A stretch of DNA of 64,000 bases, from contig JAGBHM010000014.1 in assembly GCA_017935505.1 (NCBI GenBank), forward strand, positions 1-64,000, read 5' to 3'. This document shows, piece by piece, positions 54,518 to 63,298 of the stretch. The notes under the pieces were generated by a model. That model saw only the letters and a program-made list of their open reading frames with translations. It had not been told where the DNA came from and made no database searches. The first letter of the stretch is position 1. Every line of letters begins with the position of its first letter. Made by a program: the position numbers and the translations under genes. Source of the stretch: Bacteroidales bacterium (lineage in GTDB: Bacteria > Bacteroidota > Bacteroidia > Bacteroidales > UBA932).

Positions 54518-55789
54518 ATGTCTGTTTTTGATATTTTTTCGAGATTTGTATTGTTTCCGTTTCTGATACTTGTCATGCTCGTTTCATGCAAGCAGGAGAG
54601 TATTGATAATGTTGATGTTGCCGATAAAAATAGTGTCGAACTCAAATATGGGATACCTGTGCAGGACTATATTGTGGAGCAGGGAAGTATAAAGAGCGGT
54701 GATTTTTTTGGTGAGCTCATGTATGCCGCCGGAGTGAGCAATAATAGGTTGCAGGATATTATAAGTTGCAGCAAAGATATATTTGATATACGTACGATAA
54801 AGGTGGGCAACGGATATGAGTTCTTTTATGAAAAAGATTCGCTTTCAGCCAAATCTGATGCTGCCTATTTTATTTACGAGCGGGATGCTCTCTCTCATGT
54901 GGTATTCAGCCTTAAAGATTCGATATATGCAAAGGTGGTGGAGAAGGAGATTGTTGCGGAGAAAAAATATGCAGAAGTTGTTGTAAATACCTCCTTATGG
55001 AATGATGTTTCGGAGGCGGGCGCCTCTCCCATATTGGCCCTGAAATTATCTGACATATATGCCTGGACGATAGATTTCTTTGCATTGCAGAAGGGTGATT
55101 CGTTTCGTGTAGTCTATGATGAACTCTCTCATAATGGGGAGTTTATAGACATTAATAATGTATATTATTGTGAGTTTGTGCACAATGGCAAACCATATAC
55201 CTCAATTATGTTCCAGGATGGCGACAAAAGCAATGTATATTGGAATGAGGAGGGAGAAAGTCTCAGGAAGGCCTTCCTTAAGGCGCCTCTGCAGTTCAAA
55301 AGGATAAGTTCGAGATTCACATACCGCAGAAAACATCCGGTATACAAGGTTTACAGACCGCATACCGGTGTTGACTATGCTGCACCAACCGGAACTCCGG
55401 TGATGTCTGTCGGCGATGGCGTGGTTATAAGCAAAGGCTGGGGAGGCGGTGGAGGCAACACCGTAAAAATAAGGCATAATTCTGTCTATACAACGGCCTA
55501 CCTGCATTTGAGCAGATATGCAAAGGGTCTCAAAAAGGGAGACCGTGTAAGGCAGGGACAGGTTATCGGCTATGTTGGAAGCACAGGTGCCTCGACAGGC
55601 CCTCATCTCGATTACCGTGTTTGGAAGAACGGTACACCTATCGATCCTCTAAAAATGGAGAGCCCCTCTGTGGAGCCGGTGAGCAAAGAAAATATGGAGG
55701 CCTTCAAAGCCAGATGTGCAGCTGCAAGGAGTGAGATGGATAGTCTTGCCTCCTTGAGATATGTCAAAGCTGTAATGGAGCTGCTTTAA
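54518..55789 (+). CDS. M23 family peptidase lipoprotein (LytM-like)
   Basis: A 423-residue envelope lipoprotein with a peptidoglycan-hydrolase-type domain. The signal LFPFLILVMLVSC places the lipobox Cys near residue 24. The middle (about 50-270) is a peptide-rich segment resembling OapA/LysM-like N-domains (SGDFFGELMYAAGVSNNRLQ). The LytM domain contains PHTGVDYAAPTGTPVMSVGDG (metal His and Asp), TAYLHLSRYAKGLKKGD and STGPHLDYRVWKNG. All zinc-binding positions look intact. A second ATG at 54497 would lengthen the signal by seven residues; the promoter position favours 54518. It faces mraZ and may help split new septal wall. Confidence 0.88.
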   Translation: MSVFDIFSRFVLFPFLILVMLVSCKQESIDNVDVADKNSVELKYGIPVQDYIVEQGSIKSGDFFGELMYAAGVSNNRLQDIISCSKDIFDIRTIKVGNGYEFFYEKDSLSAKSDAAYFIYERDALSHVVFSLKDSIYAKVVEKEIVAEKKYAEVVVNTSLWNDVSEAGASPILALKLSDIYAWTIDFFALQKGDSFRVVYDELSHNGEFIDINNVYYCEFVHNGKPYTSIMFQDGDKSNVYWNEEGESLRKAFLKAPLQFKRISSRFTYRRKHPVYKVYRPHTGVDYAAPTGTPVMSVGDGVVISKGWGGGGGNTVKIRHNSVYTTAYLHLSRYAKGLKKGDRVRQGQVIGYVGSTGASTGPHLDYRVWKNGTPIDPLKMESPSVEPVSKENMEAFKARCAAARSEMDSLASLRYVKAVMELL

Positions 55790-55792
55790 CAG

Positions 55793-57064
55793 CTATCTGT
55801 AGATCAGTTCAGAGAGCCGCTCCTTGGCAAGAATCTCTTTTGCAACCTCCTGAAGCTGTTCCGCTGTAATATCTTCTATCTGCTTTCTAGTTTGTCCGAA
55901 CGGATAGATCTTGTCGTATACCATAAGGGATTTTCCCATTGCGAGAGATTGGGCCTCTGCATTGTCTTGAGAGATGAACAGCTGGCCGAGGAACTGTTTT
56001 TTTGCATTCTTCAGCTCCCTTTCGGAAAGTGGAGTCTCCACAATCTTTTCCAATTCCCTATAGGTGAGCTCCATACATTTCGATACCAGTGATTTGTCGC
56101 ATCCGAAGTATATCGAAAATATTCCGGTGTCGGAGTAAGGAGTGTATGTGGCCTCTATATTGTATACGAGTGCATGCTTTTCTCTAAGTACCATGTTGAG
56201 TCTTGAACCGGATGCCGGACCTCCAAGTATATTGGTGAGCAGGGCCAAGGCAATCCTCTTCCAGCCGCTATAGTATGAATAAGCAGTACAGCCTATTATG
56301 CAGTGTGCCTGATGGTTCCTCTTGGATAATTCTGTGGTGAACCTCTCTCCCTGTACAGCCAGATATTTTCCCTTTTCAAGCTCCAGATTTTCCCTCTCCA
56401 TATCCATGTCCTTCTCAACTTCATGGCATATTTCAGCCTTTACAACCTCTCCTGACGGATCTTTGAAATACTTGTTGGTGCTCTTCTCTACAAGATGCCT
56501 GAACTTTTCCTCCCCAATATTTCCCACAACTGTAAAAAACATATTGTCGGGGGTGAAATTTTGGCTTAGAAAATCTTTCAATACAGAACTGGTTACATGC
56601 TTGAGGCTTCTTTTTGTGCCAAGAATGGCCTTCTCCAGAGGGTGACCTTTAAAGAGAAGTGTCTCAAAATGGTCGTAGATGGATTCGGCCGGAGAGTCTT
56701 TGTAAGAGATGATTTCATCATAAATCACATCCAACTCCTTCTCCAGCTCCTTTTGGGGAAATGTGGAGGTGAAAGCAAGTTCTGCAAGCAGATCCACAGC
56801 CTTTGGCAAATCTTCATTCAGAACGGTGGAGCAGAGGACAATCTCCTCCTTCGTAGTATATGCATTAAGCTCTCCACCCTCTTTTTCCAGTACATTGTTT
56901 ATACTTCGGGAGCTTCTCTTTTCTGTACCTTTGAAAAGCATATGCTCGGTCAGATGTGCCAAACCATTGTACTCCGGAGCCTCGTCTCTCGTTCCTGCCT
57001 TGATGCTGAGCGCACAATAAGCCACGGGTGAAACTACCCGTTTGCAAGCTGATCTTATCTTCAT
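55793..57064 (-). CDS. M16 family zinc peptidase
   Basis: A 423-residue protein of the pitrilysin/processing-peptidase family. The inverted zinc motif HLTEH is at residues 37-41 (NGLAHLTEHMLFKGTEKRS), with downstream ligand in the ELNAYTTKEE region. C-terminal half lacks the zinc motif, as expected for two-domain M16 enzymes. There is no signal peptide, so it is probably cytoplasmic. It ends 3 bases from the convergent M23 gene, and its start lies 5 bases from the stop of the unknown gene upstream, so they likely form one transcript. Confidence 0.92.
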   Translation of the reverse strand: MKIRSACKRVVSPVAYCALSIKAGTRDEAPEYNGLAHLTEHMLFKGTEKRSSRSINNVLEKEGGELNAYTTKEEIVLCSTVLNEDLPKAVDLLAELAFTSTFPQKELEKELDVIYDEIISYKDSPAESIYDHFETLLFKGHPLEKAILGTKRSLKHVTSSVLKDFLSQNFTPDNMFFTVVGNIGEEKFRHLVEKSTNKYFKDPSGEVVKAEICHEVEKDMDMERENLELEKGKYLAVQGERFTTELSKRNHQAHCIIGCTAYSYYSGWKRIALALLTNILGGPASGSRLNMVLREKHALVYNIEATYTPYSDTGIFSIYFGCDKSLVSKCMELTYRELEKIVETPLSERELKNAKKQFLGQLFISQDNAEAQSLAMGKSLMVYDKIYPFGQTRKQIEDITAEQLQEVAKEILAKERLSELIYR

Positions 57065-57069
57065 GGATA

Positions 57070-57939
57070 TCAGAATATGAATGGAATGGCAATCTTTTTG
57101 ATATCCTCAGGCAAGAAGCCTTTAGGAGCCTTTGCAGTTACCTTCTGCTTGCGGTAATAGTAGAGTTCACCATCCTCGGCACCCACGAGCATTTTGTAGC
57201 AATATGAGCTGTTTTTCTTCGGCTCATCCGGTGCTATTGATATTGAAACCAGAATTTTAGGCAATGATTTCTCCACAGCTTCGCAAATGACATCTTCATC
57301 AACCACCTTTCCATTCTCCTGGAGCTGTGCATTCACAAACTCAGCGGTAGTAAATTCAGAAAGATCCGCCTCATTTATGAGTATATTGCTTTTCCCTATT
57401 TTTGAGAGTCTGTTTGAATACCAGCTTATTCCGATAGTAGCTGCAACTTTGCTCTCCTGCACTCTCTTTACATGTGATTTGATGATTTTGATGTATGTTT
57501 CGAGGAAAGGAATGATATAGCCGCTTCCATCATCAACCGGCTGCAGTGGCAGCGAAAGCACATCATACATCTTCTCTACTCCCATAATTGCATCAGGGCC
57601 TCCCTTGAGCAGCGAGAGAAATTCTATTCCTGGATCATCCTCCTTTTTGAACTGGCCGTCGACCTTGACAAGGAAATAGTAGGAGGTGTCTGTCTTGAAT
57701 TTATTGAAATCATCTGTGCTGCAGAATTCTACCTTGCTCAGGTCCCAACACTTGGTTACGGCATCTTTAAGCGACAGATTGAGGAAGGAGTTGTTCTCAA
57801 TTACAACCATCAGGGTCTTCTCTCCAATATCCTTGAGGTTTTCCTTCTTTGAAAATATTTTTGGCTGGGCAAAAGCGAATGTCGCAGTAAAAAGCGCTGC
57901 CAATGCCAATACTATAAATTTTACTCCTGATCTTTTCAT
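57070..57939 (-). CDS. Exported protein of unknown function
   Basis: A 289-residue protein with a clear signal peptide (MKRSGVKFIVLALAALFTATFAFA, cleavage before QPK). No recognised domain; it has mixed alpha/beta composition with several Asp/Lys-rich stretches and no cysteine-rich or membrane-spanning region beyond the signal. It is transcribed with the M16 peptidase gene from a promoter at 57963-57970, back to back with dnaX. I do not recognise it; Bacteroidales-specific hypothetical is the safest label. Confidence 0.7.
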   Translation of the reverse strand: MKRSGVKFIVLALAALFTATFAFAQPKIFSKKENLKDIGEKTLMVVIENNSFLNLSLKDAVTKCWDLSKVEFCSTDDFNKFKTDTSYYFLVKVDGQFKKEDDPGIEFLSLLKGGPDAIMGVEKMYDVLSLPLQPVDDGSGYIIPFLETYIKIIKSHVKRVQESKVAATIGISWYSNRLSKIGKSNILINEADLSEFTTAEFVNAQLQENGKVVDEDVICEAVEKSLPKILVSISIAPDEPKKNSSYCYKMLVGAEDGELYYYRKQKVTAKAPKGFLPEDIKKIAIPFIF

Positions 57940-57962
57940 ATTATATTGTTTTATTTCATCTA

Positions 57963-57970
57963 CAAAATTA
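57963..57970 (-). promoter_or_regulatory. -7 promoter element for the exported unknown protein
   Basis: On the minus strand TAATTTTG, matching TAnnTTTG, 23 bases before the ATG at 57939. Confidence 0.5.
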
Positions 57971-57981
57971 GAAATATTTCT

Positions 57982-57989
57982 TATTTTTG
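57982..57989 (+). promoter_or_regulatory. -7 promoter element for dnaX
   Basis: TATTTTTG, matching TAnnTTTG, ends 7 bases before the dnaX ATG at 57997. With transcription starting about 4-6 bases after the element, the leader would be only a few bases long. Confidence 0.45.
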
Positions 57990-57996
57990 TGGGTAT

Positions 57997-59661
57997 ATGG
58001 AAAAATTTATCGTATCGGCGCGCAAGTACAGGCCAAACAATTTTTTGGCACTTGTAGGACAGGAGAGCATAGCTACAACCCTCAAGAACTCAATCAAGAG
58101 GGACCAGTTGGCACATGCCTACCTTTTTTGTGGCCCAAGAGGTGTGGGAAAAACCAGTACCGCACGTATTTTTGCAAAGACTATAAACTGTCTGAACCCT
58201 TCGGAAGATCTTGAACCTTGCGGAGAGTGCGAATCGTGCAGATCCTTTGCGGAGGGACGCTCTTATTGTATCCATGAGCTGGATGCGGCATCAAACAACT
58301 CTGTTGATGATATCCGCCTTCTTACGGAAAAAGTGAGAATCCCGCCACAGATAGGAAAATACAGCGTCTACATCATTGATGAGGTGCACATGCTCTCTTC
58401 TGCCGCTTTCAATGCCTTCCTGAAGACATTGGAGGAGCCGCCTGCTCATGCCATATTCATATTGGCAACAACCGAAAAGCATAAGATATTGCCTACCATT
58501 CTGTCGCGTTGCCAGACATATGATTTCAACAGGATTTCCATAGAGGATATAGTGAAGAATCTGTCGGAAATTGCTGTTAAAGAGGGTATTTCGATAGATA
58601 CAGATTCCCTGCATGTAATAGCCCAGAAGGCCGACGGAGCAATGCGTGATGCTCTGACCCTGTTTGACCAGACCGTGGCATTCTGTGGTACTCAGGTAGA
58701 GTACAGTGCGGTGATAAAGAATCTGAATGTCCTGGATTATGACTATTATTTCAATCTTATAGAGTGTTCATTGGGCGGCAATTTCGCAAAAGCGCTGCTG
58801 CTGTTTGATGAGGTGCTTTCCAAAGGCTTCAATGCCCTCTATTTTATAGGTGGATTGAGCAGGCATCTGAGGAATCTGCTGGTATGCAAGGACAGCTCCA
58901 CACTCAAATTGCTTGAAATGGCTCCTACGCTTGTGGATAAATATAAGGTGCAGTGTGAAAGGTGCTCTTTCAAATTCCTTTATGACTCCTTGGCTGCAAC
59001 TGTAAAGTGTGAGGCAGACTATAGGGCGAGCAACAACCAGAGGCTTCTTGTAGAATTCCTCCTCATAAGACTTTCGCAATTCGGCAAACCTCAACCTCAA
59101 CAACAGGTACAACCGCAACAGCAATCTCAGGGTCAGGCCCAGCAGCAGGTTGCTGAGACAGTGCGCCATGAGGCTAAAAATGAGGTGGTTGCGCCGGCTG
59201 TATCGGGCGGATTCTCAATCAAAGGCATAATGCAGAAGGCACAGGCTGCAACAACTGTCTCTGTAGTTGAAAGCAATGCTGTGAAGGAGGACAAGAGCAT
59301 TACAAAGGAGGCACTTCTGGAGGCATGGAAGAGGATGGGTGACAGCCAGACTGCTTATCCTAGGCTGGGAACTGCAATCAAGCAGTCTGAGCCTGTATTG
59401 GAAGATGATAATGTTACAATAATATTTAATGTAAGTAACAGTGCCCAGAAGGTGTGGATTGAGAAGAACTCCATCCTTAGCCTCACAAAATTCCTTCAGG
59501 ATGAGTTGGATAACAGAAATTTGAAGCTTTTAGTAAAGGTGAAAGAGGTGGTTGAACAGGAGAAAAAACTCTATATGCCTCATGAAAAGGCAGAGTTTTT
59601 GCTTAAGAACAACCCGGAGTTGAGAGAGTTGCATAAAGAACTTGATCTGGATATCAAATAG
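57997..59661 (+). CDS. dnaX: DNA polymerase III subunit tau
   Basis: AAA+ clamp-loader subunit of the replicase. The 554-residue protein begins MEKFIVSARKYRPNNFLALVGQ, the standard DnaX start, which fixes the ATG at 57997. It has Walker A CGPRGVGKTSTARIFAK, the zinc cysteines in NCLNPSEDLEPCGECESC, YIIDEVHMLSSAAFNAFLK (Walker B) and ATTEKHKILPTILSRC. A Gln-rich linker runs from about 365 to 385, followed by a C-terminal tau region. I see no A-AAA-AAG slippery heptamer, so no short gamma form is predicted. Confidence 0.95.
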   Translation: MEKFIVSARKYRPNNFLALVGQESIATTLKNSIKRDQLAHAYLFCGPRGVGKTSTARIFAKTINCLNPSEDLEPCGECESCRSFAEGRSYCIHELDAASNNSVDDIRLLTEKVRIPPQIGKYSVYIIDEVHMLSSAAFNAFLKTLEEPPAHAIFILATTEKHKILPTILSRCQTYDFNRISIEDIVKNLSEIAVKEGISIDTDSLHVIAQKADGAMRDALTLFDQTVAFCGTQVEYSAVIKNLNVLDYDYYFNLIECSLGGNFAKALLLFDEVLSKGFNALYFIGGLSRHLRNLLVCKDSSTLKLLEMAPTLVDKYKVQCERCSFKFLYDSLAATVKCEADYRASNNQRLLVEFLLIRLSQFGKPQPQQQVQPQQQSQGQAQQQVAETVRHEAKNEVVAPAVSGGFSIKGIMQKAQAATTVSVVESNAVKEDKSITKEALLEAWKRMGDSQTAYPRLGTAIKQSEPVLEDDNVTIIFNVSNSAQKVWIEKNSILSLTKFLQDELDNRNLKLLVKVKEVVEQEKKLYMPHEKAEFLLKNNPELRELHKELDLDIK

Positions 59662-59702
59662 GATTGCAGCGATAAAAAGAGTGGAATTTAAATTGTTTTG
59701 AT

Positions 59703-60455
59703 ATGAAGTTGTATTGTACCGATCTGGTAAAGAAATATGGAATGCGTACTGTGGTAAAAGGAGTCTCAATTGAGGTGGATCAGGGTGAGATTGTGGGTCT
59801 GCTTGGTCCTAATGGCGCCGGAAAAACCACAAGTTTCTATATGATTACAGGCCTGATCAAACCGAACAGCGGAAGAATATTTCTTGATGACGAAGAGATA
59901 ACAGATTTGCCTATGTACAAAAGGGCACAAAGGGGGCTCGGATATCTTGCGCAGGAGGCATCTGTATTCAGAAAAATGTCGGTTGAAGATAATATAATGT
60001 CTGTGATGGAGGTTCTTGGAAAGCCTAAGGAGGAGAGGATGGAGAAGCTCGAGAGTCTCATACAGGAGTTTGGACTGCAGAAGGTGCGCAAAAGCTACGG
60101 TATACAGCTTTCAGGCGGTGAGAGAAGGCGCTGTGAGATAGCTAGGGCATTGGCTATCGATCCCAAATTCATATTGCTGGACGAACCGTTTGCGGGTGTG
60201 GATCCGATTGCCGTGGAGGATATCCAGCACATCATAGCCAAATTGAAAACCAAGAATATAGGTATTATCATTACCGACCATAATGTGCATGAAACACTTG
60301 CCATTACCGACAGGGCATATCTGCTCTATGAGGGTACAATCCTTGAAAGCGGTACAGCTGAGATGTTGGCAAACAATCCTGAGGTAAGAAAGAAATACCT
60401 GGGACAGAACTTTGAGTTGCGCAAGGCAGTGCTGCACAAAAGGGAAGGGGAGTAG
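59703..60455 (+). CDS. lptB: LPS export ABC transporter ATPase LptB
   Basis: Cytoplasmic ATPase driving LPS transport through the LptFGCADE bridge. The 250-residue protein has Walker [14 protein letters not shown], the family's [25 protein letters not shown] loop, signature [15 protein letters not shown], Walker [13 protein letters not shown] and [17 protein letters not shown]. This Q-loop and LSGGERRR pattern are specific to LptB among ABC ATPases. It starts 41 bases after dnaX. Confidence 0.95.
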   Translation: MKLYCTDLVKKYGMRTVVKGVSIEVDQGEIVGLLGPNGAGKTTSFYMITGLIKPNSGRIFLDDEEITDLPMYKRAQRGLGYLAQEASVFRKMSVEDNIMSVMEVLGKPKEERMEKLESLIQEFGLQKVRKSYGIQLSGGERRRCEIARALAIDPKFILLDEPFAGVDPIAVEDIQHIIAKLKTKNIGIIITDHNVHETLAITDRAYLLYEGTILESGTAEMLANNPEVRKKYLGQNFELRKAVLHKREGE

Positions 60456-60472
60456 CAGAGACTCCGCAGATA

Positions 60473-61108
60473 TTACATCTTTTTGCGTATAAGATTCAAT
60501 CCGTCGCGTAGGGGAATTATCACATTCTCAACGCGCGGATCTTTTTTTACCAACTCGTTGAATTTGTATATGCCCTGGGTCTGGGCATCATTTGGAAGCG
60601 GTGTGGTGAAGACTTTTCCATCCCATAGCACATTGTCGGCCAAAATATATCCTCCAGGCCTTACATAATCGAAGACCAGTTCGTAATATTGGCAATATTC
60701 ACGTTTGTTGGCATCAATGAAGACAAGGTCGAACTGCTTGTTGAGGGTGCTGATCACCTCTTTTGCATCTCCTATATGAAGAGTTATCTTATCTTGAAGG
60801 CCCGCTTTTTCATGAGCCTCAAGAATAAGGTCTTCAAGTTCATCATTTATCTCAATGGAGTGGAGATGGCCATCCTCCCTGAGGCCTCTTGCGAGGCAGA
60901 TCGAAGAGTAACCGGTAAAAGCCCCCAATTCAAGGATACATTTGGGGGCTATCATACCGCTTATGAATTCAAGAAGTTTTCCTACAACAGCTCCACATAA
61001 CATTCTGCTATGGTTTGTGCGCAGATTGGTCTGGCGCTCCAACCACTCCAATACCGGGTCCTGGCCTGATGAGAATGCATCGATATATTTGTGTTGCAGA
61101 TCCTTCAT
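60473..61108 (-). CDS. SAM-dependent O-methyltransferase
   Basis: A 211-residue class I methyltransferase of the methyltransf_3/COMT type. SAM motif I is LELGAFTGYSSICLARGL; motif LHSIEINDE, then FDLVFIDANKREYCQYYE and GGYILADNVLWDGKV carry the divalent-metal ligands (Asp, Asp/Asn). A substrate cannot be assigned; catechols or similar small aromatics are typical. It lies 5 bases after the transglutaminase-like gene. Confidence 0.9.
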   Translation of the reverse strand: MKDLQHKYIDAFSSGQDPVLEWLERQTNLRTNHSRMLCGAVVGKLLEFISGMIAPKCILELGAFTGYSSICLARGLREDGHLHSIEINDELEDLILEAHEKAGLQDKITLHIGDAKEVISTLNKQFDLVFIDANKREYCQYYELVFDYVRPGGYILADNVLWDGKVFTTPLPNDAQTQGIYKFNELVKKDPRVENVIIPLRDGLNLIRKKM

Positions 61109-61113
61109 TTCAA

Positions 61114-62625
61114 TTAATATTTGTATTCAAGAACTTCCATTTTATATTTCCATCGGCCGAAATAGAGGTTCTCACCTTTCCACTCAACCTCACCTCTCTG
61201 GAAATCGACAGTCTCGCTGCGAGGATGTATCTTTGCAGGGAAGAAATCTCCCGAATAGTCATCGTTTACAATATATCTGTAAGCATCTAGACCGCGGGTA
61301 TAGAAATGGTATACATCATCATTGGCCTCTGCAGCCTTTCTTCCTTCCTCTTCATTTGCAGCATCTTTCATGTATGCCTGATCATATACATGTCCGAAAG
61401 ACTGGTCTACAGGTACCCAACCGATGCCCTCATAATAGGCTTCAGCCCAGTCGTGAAGGTTTACATCTCCAGGGTGGAGCATCCATCCGCTCTGCCATTT
61501 TGCAGGGATGCCTGCGTAACGGGCCATTGTTATGAAAAGCAGACCAACCTGGCCACAGTCTCCATGTTTGTTGTCAATTACATACTGCGGAATGTTTTCG
61601 ATGGTAGAGTACTCTCTTGCACTGGCCCATGGATAGTTTTTCCCTATATAATCGAAAATTTTCACACTCTTCAGGTATGGGTTCTGCTCATTTCCAACAA
61701 TGCTGTCGGTAATACGTTTGATATCCTCAGTAAATATCACATGAGTTTCGCGCTCAGATGTATATTTCTTGTAGAGCTCGCTCTCTTTATCGTAAGGCTT
61801 AATATCTTTCAGCGGATCGAACTTAAACCACTTGTTATAAGATGTATAGCTCAGCTCATAGCCGAACACAGCAGCACTGTCTTTATGTGCAGGCTTTTCC
61901 ATGTAGATACTTTTGTGCACATAGCTTTCAGGTGAGATTATATACTCAGGCTGGGTTGTCGAGAGAAGTTTGATATTGGTGTGCTTCTCATTATTTCTCG
62001 GATAAGGCATCCACACTCTTATCATTTCACCCTCAGGAACCTCACCTGCAGGCACTGTAATGGTATAACGGAGCTTCATAGTTACAGGCATTACAGCCTT
62101 TCCCTCCTTGTTGTAACCGGCACCGGCCGCTTTTGTCACCTTCGGAAGATATTCTCCAAGGAAAATATCGAGCTCATCAGACTGTCTTCCCTGTATGCCC
62201 TTCTGTTTTGATTGAGCCTCTTTGCTTATTCTGAATAGATTGCGTCCGGCATTCCAGAAATATCTCTTTTCACCGTCAATCATTTTGCATTCCAGGGCGC
62301 CCTCGGCCTCCCATTTTGCAAGCTCTTCCGGTGTAACCTCCGGATAGCGCTCCTTTATATATGCAATGACAGTGGAATCTGTATTGCTGAAGTCTTTACG
62401 TATACGGTTCATTCTGTCAATTTTGAAATTGAGGTCGTATATCTCCTCCTTGCTTAGTGAACCGGTAGCGATCTTGATCTTGATGACCTCCTCTGCGGCC
62501 TTGTATTGTCCCTCATCAATGAGTCTGTCGATATTCTCTGAACTGAAGACAGCCTCATTAGAAAATTGTCCACATCCGTACAATACAGATATGGACAATA
62601 TTATGGTAGTCAAAAACTTTTTCAT
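61114..62625 (-). CDS. Transglutaminase-like lipoprotein
   Basis: A 503-residue lipoprotein (signal MKKFLTTIILSISVLYGC, lipobox LYGC). The C-terminal half has the transglutaminase/protease-like core with catalytic Cys in KHGDCGQVGLLFITMARYAG, His in LHDWAEAYYEG and Asp in VPVDQSFGHV. Upstream are a helical region (EEVIKIKIATGSLSKEEI) and a beta-rich domain (about 150-260). Most bacterial relatives have unknown substrates and may be proteases or amidases. It begins 5 bases after the efp stop, so co-expression is likely. Confidence 0.88.
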   Translation of the reverse strand: MKKFLTTIILSISVLYGCGQFSNEAVFSSENIDRLIDEGQYKAAEEVIKIKIATGSLSKEEIYDLNFKIDRMNRIRKDFSNTDSTVIAYIKERYPEVTPEELAKWEAEGALECKMIDGEKRYFWNAGRNLFRISKEAQSKQKGIQGRQSDELDIFLGEYLPKVTKAAGAGYNKEGKAVMPVTMKLRYTITVPAGEVPEGEMIRVWMPYPRNNEKHTNIKLLSTTQPEYIISPESYVHKSIYMEKPAHKDSAAVFGYELSYTSYNKWFKFDPLKDIKPYDKESELYKKYTSERETHVIFTEDIKRITDSIVGNEQNPYLKSVKIFDYIGKNYPWASAREYSTIENIPQYVIDNKHGDCGQVGLLFITMARYAGIPAKWQSGWMLHPGDVNLHDWAEAYYEGIGWVPVDQSFGHVYDQAYMKDAANEEEGRKAAEANDDVYHFYTRGLDAYRYIVNDDYSGDFFPAKIHPRSETVDFQRGEVEWKGENLYFGRWKYKMEVLEYKY

Positions 62626-62630
62626 GCAGC

Positions 62631-63197
62631 TTATTTAACACGCTCGCCGTATGAACGGTCTTCTGTTTTAACTCTGATTTTCTCTCCCTGTTGGATGAAC
62701 AGAGGAACCATGATGATGGCACCAGTCTCCAAAGTTGCCTCTTTCTGTGCATTTGTAGATGCTGTATCACCTTTAACTGCAGGCTCGGTATAGGTTACCT
62801 CAAGCTCTACAAACTGTGGAAGCTCGCAAGTGAGGCATCTCTCTTCGTCTGCAAGGAACATCATCTCAACAGACTGGCCCTCTTTCATAAGGTCTGCGTT
62901 TTCAACGAAATCTGTGTCGAGGTGAATCTGGTCGAAAGTCTCAGAATGCATGAAATTGTAACCATCCTCATCTTTGTACAGGAATTGGTAAGGTCTTCTC
63001 TCAACTGTGATGAGATCAATCTTCTCACCTGCAGAGAAAGTGTTGTCCAAAGTCTTTCCGTTCTCAAGGTTTTTGAATTTGGTCTTCACGAAAGCAGGAC
63101 CTTTTCCTGGTTTAACGTGTTGGAAATAAATAAGTTTACAAGGTTTACCGTTGTAGCTGAAGTATAAACCGTTTTTAAAATCTGCTGTAGTTGCCAT
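62631..63197 (-). CDS. efp: Translation elongation factor P
   Basis: Helps the ribosome synthesise polyproline stretches. The 188-residue protein has the KOW-like N-terminal domain with the modified-lysine loop QHVKPGKGPAFVKTKFKN and the two OB domains ending in GERVK. No EpmA/YmfI-type modification gene is seen nearby. A promoter element lies at 63254-63261. Confidence 0.97.
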   Translation of the reverse strand: MATTADFKNGLYFSYNGKPCKLIYFQHVKPGKGPAFVKTKFKNLENGKTLDNTFSAGEKIDLITVERRPYQFLYKDEDGYNFMHSETFDQIHLDTDFVENADLMKEGQSVEMMFLADEERCLTCELPQFVELEVTYTEPAVKGDTASTNAQKEATLETGAIIMVPLFIQQGEKIRVKTEDRSYGERVK

Positions 63198-63253
63198 ATG
63201 ATATTGTTATAATGTTATGCTTGGATGTTTCTATATATCTCTATTTGAGTGCG

Positions 63254-63261
63254 CAAAGATA
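63254..63261 (-). promoter_or_regulatory. -7 promoter element for efp
   Basis: On the minus strand TATCTTTG, matching TAnnTTTG, 56 bases before the efp ATG. The 101-bp region between efp and ispH holds nothing else evident. Confidence 0.5.
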
Positions 63262-63298
63262 ATAAAAATAAGGTTTTAAAGAAAAGATATAGGCTGTT

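Noticed and set aside
57997..59661. Programmed frameshift site in dnaX
   Set aside because: I see no A-AAA-AAG heptamer with a downstream hairpin at the expected place.
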